A stretch of 7,326 nucleotides of DNA from an uncultured Bacteroidota bacterium. Its GTDB lineage: Bacteria > Bacteroidota > Bacteroidia > NS11-12g > UBA955. The stretch is from the NCBI GenBank assembly GCA_903879775.1, contig CAIRMY010000236.1, positions 1-7,326 on the forward strand, read 5' to 3'. Below are positions 1 to 5,293 of this stretch, in pieces (position 1 is the stretch's first letter; every line of letters starts with the position of its first letter). The notes below the pieces were generated by a model that was given only the letters and a program-made list of their open reading frames with translations, searched no databases and was not told the DNA's origin. Made by a program: the position numbers and the translations under genes.

Positions 1-1094
1 AATTGATGTTCCCAGTTTCCTTCGGTACGAATGTTATATACATGTTGGGCGAATTCAAATTCTTGGTCTGTTAAAACTGATTTGAATTCTGCTTCTGTAA
101 ACACATAAAAGCGTCCTTCAATGCCTTCGCTATCTGCATCTAAAGCTGAGAAATAGCCGCCATTTAATGGTTTTAGTTCACGTTCGCAAAAGCCAATGGT
201 TTGTTCAACAACATCTTTATAAACACTGGCATTGCTCCAAGCGAAAGCCCGTGAGTAAAGTGAAATGAGTTGGGCATTGTCGTAGAGCATTTTTTCAAAA
301 TGCGGAGCAAACCAAAATTTATCGGTGCTATATCTATAAAATCCACCTCTGAGAGTGTCGTAGATACCGCCATTAAACATTTTCAGTAGCGATAAATGCA
401 GGAATTCTTTCGCGCGGTCATCTCCAGAAACCAAAAAATAATCGAGGGCAAATTCAAATTGACCAGGGAGCATGAATTTAGGCGATCTGTTTTGTCCCCC
501 ATGTTCCCAATCGATATCTTTTGCGAAAACTTCAAAAAGTTCAAAGATGTTTTTTCGCGAAAACTGCAAATCTTTTTCAATCGCCTGTTTGCCATTCATG
601 TTTTTTAAATCGGCATATAATTTATTTGCATATTCCTCGAATTTCTCGGGTTCTTGTTTGAAATGGGTGGTTAATTGAATAATTAATTGTTGCCATTGAG
701 GCATAGGAAAATAGGTTCCAGCATAAACGGGACGGCCATCGGGCAAGCAAATGACATTCAATGGCCAACCGCCTTTTCCGGTCATTAACTGACACGCATC
801 CATATAAACCATGTCAACATCGGGACGTTCTTCACGGTCGACTTTGATATTCACCATAGAAATATTCATGATTTCAGCGGTTTGGTGATCTTCAAAACTT
901 TCATGTTCCATGACATGGCACCAATGGCAAGCGCTGTAGCCAATACTCACCAAGACTAATTTTTGTTTTTCGCGTGCTTCCTCCCAAGCTTCATCGCTCC
1001 ATGGTTGCCATTCAACTGGATTGTAAGCATGTTGAAGGAGGTAAGGACTTTTACTTTCAATTAATTTATTTGGAATATTGTCGGAATTTTTCAC
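1..1094 (-). CDS. DUF255/YyaL-type thioredoxin-domain protein (spermatogenesis-associated protein 20 family), C-terminus cut by window edge
   Basis: The frame is open from a GTG at 1094 to the left edge and gives 364 residues, about half of the usual family length of roughly 670-700. An N-terminal thioredoxin-like domain (about residues 8-170) carries the family signatures SPYLLQHAYNPVEW (16-29), the redox pair CHWC (C56, C59) followed by HVMEHESF, DREERPDVD (86-94) and GGWPLNV (108-114). The start of the alpha/alpha-barrel, glycosidase-like domain follows, with GGIYDTLRGGFYRYSTD (242-258), PHFEKMLYDNAQL (264-276) and DADSEGIEGRFY (319-330). The family is probably cytoplasmic; its substrate is not firmly established, so no reaction is assigned. 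The start is GTG because an in-frame TGA lies about 11 codons upstream and the first in-frame ATG falls after the CHWC motif. No Shine-Dalgarno sequence is visible. Family assignment is confident; the exact start is less so. Confidence 0.93.
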   Translation of the reverse strand, partial: MKNSDNIPNKLIESKSPYLLQHAYNPVEWQPWSDEAWEEAREKQKLVLVSIGYSACHWCHVMEHESFEDHQTAEIMNISMVNIKVDREERPDVDMVYMDACQLMTGKGGWPLNVICLPDGRPVYAGTYFPMPQWQQLIIQLTTHFKQEPEKFEEYANKLYADLKNMNGKQAIEKDLQFSRKNIFELFEVFAKDIDWEHGGQNRSPKFMLPGQFEFALDYFLVSGDDRAKEFLHLSLLKMFNGGIYDTLRGGFYRYSTDKFWFAPHFEKMLYDNAQLISLYSRAFAWSNASVYKDVVEQTIGFCERELKPLNGGYFSALDADSEGIEGRFYVFTEAEFKSVLTDQEFEFAQHVYNIRTEGNWEHQ

Positions 1095-1117
1095 AATTGC
1101 TGTTATTTTGTAATTAC
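1095..1117. promoter_or_regulatory. Very short divergent intergenic gap, probable overlapping promoters
   Basis: Only 23 bases separate the GTG start on the minus strand from the ATG at 1118 on the plus strand, so each promoter must overlap the other gene or its transcript must be nearly leaderless. On the plus strand TTATTTTG (1103-1110) matches the Bacteroidota -7 element TAnnTTTG except at one base and ends 7 bases before the ATG. On the minus strand GACCTTTG (1130-1123) also has one mismatch. Neither has a convincing -33 element at the usual spacing. These are weak matches. Confidence 0.25.
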
Positions 1118-1708
1118 ATGTTCAAAGGTCGGTATAGCATTTTATTTCTGTTGGTCATTTTATTATTTTTTTCGAAAAATAATTATGCCGCTCAGGTAAA
1201 TGTCCCTCAAAAAATGAAACCTGCTTATTTTTCTAACGATTCAATTCAGCCTAAAGTTTTAAATATAGGATTTGCTGATGAGCGAGAGGCCTTTGATAGT
1301 TTGGTGCATTGGGTAATAAATTCTAAATCAAAACCTGATTACGGATTCTTAACTGAAGAATTATTCATGCAGCAGTTGCGTAAAATTGACACGGTAACAC
1401 CACCAGTGATGGTGAAAGCGCAATATATTGAATATAAGCATCGTGTGGTAAAGAGTGTTGCAAAGTTTAGGAAATATTGCAAATCAAATTCAATATTGCT
1501 GAAGAAAAAGGATAGCGCCAGCGGATTGCCAGCATTGGTTCAATGGCCTCCAATTATTTACAAAAACAAAGGCCCTTTTGTTGTGAAACGGTATGAACTT
1601 GAAATCAACCGCAAGAAATTTAAATTTATCTTCCAATACGAATTGTGGTGGATCGATGGCAGGGCTTATTGGAACAATGAATTTCGGTATTACGACAATT
1701 CTGATTGA
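1118..1708 (+). CDS. Exported protein of unknown function, 196 residues
   Basis: I do not recognise a family. The first 25 residues look like a Sec signal peptide: a basic start (MFKGR), a hydrophobic core at about 7-18 (ILFLLVILLFF), then a polar stretch ending in YAA before QVNV, a plausible signal peptidase I site. There is no lipobox cysteine. The mature part is rich in lysine and aromatic residues, with a single cysteine (C121). Residues 155-192 alternate hydrophobic and charged residues in a beta-strand-like pattern and include YELWWIDGRAYWNNEFRYYD, which resembles the closing strands of small periplasmic beta-rich proteins; that is an impression only. The frame stays open upstream to an ATG at 974, but that would place the first 48 residues antisense to the conserved start of the neighbouring gene and bury the signal peptide, so 1118 is preferred. 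The gene is divergent from the DUF255 gene and convergent with the nuclease gene, so it is probably transcribed alone. Confidence 0.75.
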   Translation: MFKGRYSILFLLVILLFFSKNNYAAQVNVPQKMKPAYFSNDSIQPKVLNIGFADEREAFDSLVHWVINSKSKPDYGFLTEELFMQQLRKIDTVTPPVMVKAQYIEYKHRVVKSVAKFRKYCKSNSILLKKKDSASGLPALVQWPPIIYKNKGPFVVKRYELEINRKKFKFIFQYELWWIDGRAYWNNEFRYYDNSD

Positions 1709-1709
1709 C

Positions 1710-2474
1710 TTAATTGTTTAATTTCCAATGCTTTAAATTGTATTTCTTTTCAATGTTTATTTGTTTCTTTTGAGGAATTGTGTAAAAAAAATTACGCCCT
1801 GTAAGTTTTTCCAAGCTATCGATGGTAATTGCAAAATGAGACAATGGAAGTGAACTTCCTTCATTTTGAATGACAAATGCAATTCCATTTCCGATTTGAT
1901 TGGTATCTACAATGGCCTTGAAAAATAAATTAGGTACTGTGATTTTATGCGTTTTTCCAATTTGCTGGGTTAATCGACCTTTTAAAATAGGGCCAGTGAC
2001 AATAAATAGGGCTGAGGTAGTTCTTGCCCATTGACGCACCTGTTCTTCAAGTTTTTTCCAAATGCCACGATTGAATTGAGGCCTTTGAGGTGTAATGTTA
2101 CTCATGTAGAAACTTTCCTTCATTGCTTCCAAAGACCATGTCATATCGGCAGCTGGAGCTAAGTGACCTCTGTCGAACCCCGACTTTGAGTAATCTTTAG
2201 TATTACAAGTTTCGGGATGAATTAAAGGGTCTACTAAAAATTTATTGGTTCTTTCAGCAACGCCATTTAATTTTTTTTGTGTTAAAGTATAAGCAACCCA
2301 ATTAGGTTGATGGTGGGTATGATTATAAGAAGTAATATAACCTAAATGTTGGGTTGTGACTTCATTTTCTAACAATAAGGGACATTCGAAAGGGAGAACT
2401 TTAATGTTCGAAAGGGTAAACGAAAACAGGAATACGGCAATGAAGATTATACTTAAATGACTTTTCAAATTCAT
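1710..2474 (-). CDS. Exported DNA/RNA non-specific endonuclease (Serratia nuclease-like, beta-beta-alpha metal fold)
   Basis: The 254-residue protein belongs to the non-specific endonuclease family that cleaves DNA and RNA with a magnesium ion. The active-site block DRGHLAPAADM (101-111) supplies the catalytic general-base H104. The second block, YMSNITPQ followed by NRGIWKKLEEQ, has N126, N135 and E143 with the same spacing (9, then 8) as N110, N119 and E127 of Serratia nuclease, so N135 is the expected metal ligand. All key residues are present and activity is likely. Residues 7-22 form a hydrophobic segment after MNLKSH, fitting a signal peptide or membrane anchor and placing the enzyme in the periplasm or outside the cell. 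The gene starts 9 bases after the pyrD stop and is probably the last gene of that transcript. Its TAA lies one base from the stop of the convergent gene. No dedicated inhibitor gene is visible beside it. Confidence 0.92.
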   Translation of the reverse strand: MNLKSHLSIIFIAVFLFSFTLSNIKVLPFECPLLLENEVTTQHLGYITSYNHTHHQPNWVAYTLTQKKLNGVAERTNKFLVDPLIHPETCNTKDYSKSGFDRGHLAPAADMTWSLEAMKESFYMSNITPQRPQFNRGIWKKLEEQVRQWARTTSALFIVTGPILKGRLTQQIGKTHKITVPNLFFKAIVDTNQIGNGIAFVIQNEGSSLPLSHFAITIDSLEKLTGRNFFYTIPQKKQINIEKKYNLKHWKLNN

Positions 2475-2483
2475 TAAGGCAAA

Positions 2484-3512
2484 TTAACTGTTATAATTGA
2501 TATCTTTTAAGATATTCTTGACAATCCATGGTCCTTCATAAACAAATCCAGTATAAATTTGAATCAAATTTGCGCCGCGAACAAGTTTTTCCGTTGCATC
2601 GATACCATTAAAGATACCACCTACACCAATAATTGGAATTTGTCCACCTAACTCAATACTTAAAGTTGCAAGAATTGAATTACTTGACTCAAAAATTGGT
2701 TGACCAGATAAACCACCGGGTCCAATTTTTTCAATTTCTTTTTCAGAAATGGTTAATTTATCTCTCGAAATTGTTGTATTGGTTGCAACTATGCCATCTA
2801 CTTTGGCTTTTGTAATGATTTTAACCAAATCTCTAATGGCACTGAATTGAAAATCAGGTGATAACTTTAAGAAAATTGGTTTATATACTGTTCTTTGGGC
2901 TCTTATTTTTTGGAGTTCAGAAAATAAACCAACAATAAACGATTCTTCTTGTAAATCTCTCAATCCAGGAGTATTGGGGCTTGATATATTTACAACTATA
3001 TAGTCTACATAATCATAGATTTTCTCAAAACAGAATACATAATCAATGCTGGCTTTATCGTTTGGCGTAGATTTATTTTTACCGATATTCCCACCAACAA
3101 TTAGTCCGTCAGGTCTGTTTTTAAGTCGTTCAACCATTTTGTCAATGCCTTCATTGTTGAAGCCCATTCTATTGATCAGCGCAAGGTTGTTGGGAATTCT
3201 GAAAAGTCTAGGTTTAGGGTTGCCCTTTTGGGCTTTAGGAGTTACAGTTCCCACCTCCACAAAACCGAAACCAAATTCCTTTAAAAGATGTAAACGTTTT
3301 GCGTCTTTATCGAATCCAGCTGCAAGTCCTAAAATATTGGGGAAAGTGATACCGGCAACAGTTACTGGAATAGGATTTTCAATTTTAAAACTACGACGCA
3401 GTAGGGCCCCAATTATAGGCCATTTGAGTGCACTTTGTATTAAATTGAGTGCAATGTCATGGGCCTTTTCAGGCGGTAAAAGGAATAAAAAAAACTTAAT
3501 TAATGAGTACAT
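2484..3512 (-). CDS. pyrD: Dihydroorotate dehydrogenase (quinone), class 2
   Basis: It oxidises dihydroorotate to orotate in UMP synthesis, using FMN and passing electrons to membrane quinone. The 342-residue length is typical of class 2. The N-terminal segment (about 1-40, MYSLIKFFLFLLPPEKAHD...) is the helical extension that docks on the inner membrane and forms the quinone tunnel; class 1 enzymes lack it. FMN barrel motifs appear in order: LGLAAGFDKD (61-70), VEVGTVTPK (85-93), NRMGFNNEG (114-122), NISSPNTPGLRDLQ (175-188) with the class 2 catalytic serine S178, FLKLSPD (214-220), ATNTTISR (243-250), GPGGLSGQP (264-272), GVGGIFNG (296-303) and QIYTGFVYEGP (318-328). The start is ATG at 3512, 38 bases after the purH stop. 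It lies between purH and the nuclease gene on the same strand and is probably co-transcribed with them, perhaps also from its own promoter (see 3546-3553). Confidence 0.97.
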   Translation of the reverse strand: MYSLIKFFLFLLPPEKAHDIALNLIQSALKWPIIGALLRRSFKIENPIPVTVAGITFPNILGLAAGFDKDAKRLHLLKEFGFGFVEVGTVTPKAQKGNPKPRLFRIPNNLALINRMGFNNEGIDKMVERLKNRPDGLIVGGNIGKNKSTPNDKASIDYVFCFEKIYDYVDYIVVNISSPNTPGLRDLQEESFIVGLFSELQKIRAQRTVYKPIFLKLSPDFQFSAIRDLVKIITKAKVDGIVATNTTISRDKLTISEKEIEKIGPGGLSGQPIFESSNSILATLSIELGGQIPIIGVGGIFNGIDATEKLVRGANLIQIYTGFVYEGPWIVKNILKDINYNS

Positions 3513-3545
3513 ATTTGATTGTTAATATGAGAGCGAAAACCATAC

Positions 3546-3553
3546 CAAACTTA
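3546..3553 (-). promoter_or_regulatory. Possible -7 promoter element for pyrD (TAAGTTTG)
   Basis: TAAGTTTG on the minus strand matches all six fixed bases of the Bacteroidota -7 consensus TAnnTTTG and overlaps the purH stop codon. Transcription from it would give a leader of roughly 30 bases before the pyrD ATG. I see no good TTTG-type -33 element about 19 bases upstream (only TGGTG-like sequence), so a chance match is quite possible in such AT-rich DNA. Confidence 0.3.
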
Positions 3554-5050
3554 GTGTTTGAAATGTCTTACACCAGTAAAAACCATTGAAATTGAATTTT
3601 CATTACAATAATCAATACTTAATTGGTCTTTAACGCTACCACCTGGTTGCACAACCGCTCTAATTCCTGCTTTATCGGCAATTTCAACACAATCAGGGAA
3701 AGGGAAAAATGCATCACTTGCCATCACTGCTCCATCTAAATCGAAGCCAAATCTGTTTGCTTTGTCAATGGCTTGTTGCAAAGCATCAACTCTGCTTGTT
3801 TGACCTGTGCCACTCGCCAACAATTGACCAGATTTAACCAAAACAATGGTATTACTTTTGGTTTGTTTTACAAGTTTTAATGCAAATTCTAAATCGTTTA
3901 GTTGAGAATCAGTTGGTTTCGTATTTGTAGCAACTGTCATTTGAGCTTTTGTCTCAGTAATTGAATCTCTGTCCTGAACCAAATCGCCATTTAAAATTGT
4001 TCTAGTTAAAGGATTTTTCAAGGCAATTGGATATTTGCTTTTTAGAATAATGCGATTTGTTTTTCCCGAAAGAATTTCTTTAGCCTGATCAGTATAGCTA
4101 GGTGCAATTAAAACTTCAAAAAATAAATTATTAATTTCCATTGCCGTGGTTTCGTCAATTTCACTGTTGCAAGCTAAAATCCCTCCAAAAGCACTCACCG
4201 GATCACATGCCAACGCATTTGTCCAAGCCTCTAAAGTTGTTTTTCTTGTTGCAACACCACAAGCATTGTTGTGCTTAATAATTACAAATGTATTTCCATC
4301 TGTATTGTTAAACTCATTCAATAAACAAATTGCACTATCTACATCGAGTAAGTTGTTGTATGATAATTCTTTGCCTTGTATTTTGTCGAAAATAGATCCG
4401 AGATTGCCTTTGAAAATTGCTTTTTGATGTGGATTTTCTCCATATCTGAGTGTATAAACTTTATCGCCATTGAACCAACTTGCAATTTGAGTATCGTATT
4501 CTGATGTAGTTTTAAATGCATTCCCTGCCAATTTTTTGCGGGTTTCAGTAGTTAAACTTCCATTTCCACTTTCATACGCATTGAGAAACATTGCATAATC
4601 TGATTTGTCGGAAACAATACAAGTGTGGGTATGATTTTTTGCGGCTGCACGAATCAAAGAAACGCCTCCAATATCAATTTTTTCAATAATATCTTCATCA
4701 GTGCCACCGGAAGCAACGGTTTCAGCAAAAGGATATAAATCAACAATCACCAAATCATACAAAGGAATTTGGTATTCTGCAATTTCTTGCATGTCGCTTG
4801 TGAGTTCTCTACGCGCTAAAATCCCCCCAAAAACCTTTGGGTGTAGGGTTTTAACACGACCACCTAAAATACTTGGGTAACCTGTGATATCTTCAACTGC
4901 AACGCATGGAACACCCATGTTTTCAATAAATTTACGGGTTCCCCCTGTAGAATAAAGGGTAACATTATTGCTGTGTAAGGCTTTAATAATGGGTTCTAAA
5001 CCATCTTTATAAAAAACAGAAATGAGGGCGGATTGAATTTTCGAATTCAC
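3551..5050 (-). CDS. purH: Bifunctional AICAR formyltransferase / IMP cyclohydrolase
   Basis: It catalyses the last two steps of de novo purine synthesis: formylation of AICAR with 10-formyl-tetrahydrofolate, then ring closure to IMP, in the cytoplasm. At 499 residues it is near the short end of the family. The N-terminal MGS-like cyclohydrolase domain (about 1-195) has LYSTGGT (32-38), GGRVKTLHPKVFGGIL (63-78, K67), DLYPFA (104-109, Y106) and KIDIGGVSLIRAAAKN (124-139, D126 and K138), corresponding to the active-site residues of characterised enzymes. The transformylase domain has RYGENPHQ (202-209), SYNNLLDVD (230-238), the catalytic pair K259-H260 in IKHNNACG, GTGQTSRVDA (414-423), ASDAFFPFPD (444-453), QPGGS (468-472) and the usual C-terminal TGVRHFKH. 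The start codon is GTG: an in-frame TAA lies 4 codons upstream and no ATG intervenes. It sits 44 bases downstream of the DUF5522-like gene and 38 bases upstream of pyrD. Confidence 0.97.
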   Translation of the reverse strand: MNSKIQSALISVFYKDGLEPIIKALHSNNVTLYSTGGTRKFIENMGVPCVAVEDITGYPSILGGRVKTLHPKVFGGILARRELTSDMQEIAEYQIPLYDLVIVDLYPFAETVASGGTDEDIIEKIDIGGVSLIRAAAKNHTHTCIVSDKSDYAMFLNAYESGNGSLTTETRKKLAGNAFKTTSEYDTQIASWFNGDKVYTLRYGENPHQKAIFKGNLGSIFDKIQGKELSYNNLLDVDSAICLLNEFNNTDGNTFVIIKHNNACGVATRKTTLEAWTNALACDPVSAFGGILACNSEIDETTAMEINNLFFEVLIAPSYTDQAKEILSGKTNRIILKSKYPIALKNPLTRTILNGDLVQDRDSITETKAQMTVATNTKPTDSQLNDLEFALKLVKQTKSNTIVLVKSGQLLASGTGQTSRVDALQQAIDKANRFGFDLDGAVMASDAFFPFPDCVEIADKAGIRAVVQPGGSVKDQLSIDYCNENSISMVFTGVRHFKH

Positions 5051-5054
5051 ACTG

Positions 5055-5062
5055 CAAATTTA
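5055..5062 (-). promoter_or_regulatory. Possible -7 promoter element for purH (TAAATTTG)
   Basis: TAAATTTG on the minus strand matches all six fixed bases of TAnnTTTG and lies 4 bases before the purH GTG. If used, transcription would begin at or next to the start codon, giving an almost leaderless mRNA. At the expected -33 position only a T-rich tract (CTTTTTCGA) is present, not a clean TTTG. It is either a real internal promoter or a chance match in AT-rich DNA. Confidence 0.3.
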
Positions 5063-5094
5063 AGCATGAATTGAGGCGATGTCGAAAAAGGTTT

Positions 5095-5292
5095 TTACAA
5101 CTTTTGCACAAATTCACTCAAAATATTGGTATTCCCAGCCTGGTGTTTTGGTTGATATGGACAATGTCGGCAGCCATTTCCGCAACAATATCCTCTTTGC
5201 AACAAGAATTTTTCTGTAAACACACAAAAACCGTTTTCAAAGTAGTAAGCTTTGTCAACGGTTTCTGTTTTTTTATTGTGATCTTCCGACAT
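5095..5292 (-). CDS. Small cysteine-rich DUF5522-like protein, 65 residues
   Basis: The sequence runs from MSEDHNKK through YYFENGFCVFTEKFLLQRGYC to VQKL. The core (about 16-46), an F/Y-rich strand followed by RGYCCGNGCRHCPY, matches the pattern I recall for the DUF5522 family. C36, C37, C41 and C44, with C23, could form a small metal-binding site, probably for zinc; this is inferred from spacing and has not been shown. The function is unknown and no signal peptide is present, so it is probably cytoplasmic. The ATG at 5292 follows the secA stop after one base (TAATATG), which strongly suggests translational coupling to secA and supports this start. A longer frame beginning at 5361 would only read the secA 3' end in another frame and is rejected. 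Downstream there are 44 bases before purH, with no hairpin terminator. Confidence 0.85.
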   Translation of the reverse strand: MSEDHNKKTETVDKAYYFENGFCVFTEKFLLQRGYCCGNGCRHCPYQPKHQAGNTNILSEFVQKL

Positions 5293-5293
5293 A

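Noticed and set aside
173..678. Several 66-70 codon open frames on both strands
   Set aside because: They lie in other frames inside the DUF255 gene, whose own frame is intact and carries family motifs throughout.
974..1117. Plus-strand extension of the exported protein to an upstream ATG at 974
   Set aside because: It would run antisense over the conserved thioredoxin N-terminus of the DUF255 gene and bury a good signal peptide 48 residues inside the protein.
1710..2474. Nuclease as a toxin of an antibacterial or anti-phage system
   Set aside because: There is no immunity gene, toxin delivery domain, repeat region or other defence gene nearby. A simple exported nuclease explains the sequence.
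2633..3525. Plus-strand open frames of 60 and 159 codons
   Set aside because: They are antisense to pyrD, whose motifs are continuous; the translations are low-complexity and resemble nothing known to me.
4146..4521. Open frames of 93 (plus) and 60 (minus) codons inside purH
   Set aside because: The purH frame is uninterrupted with all expected motifs, so these are incidental.
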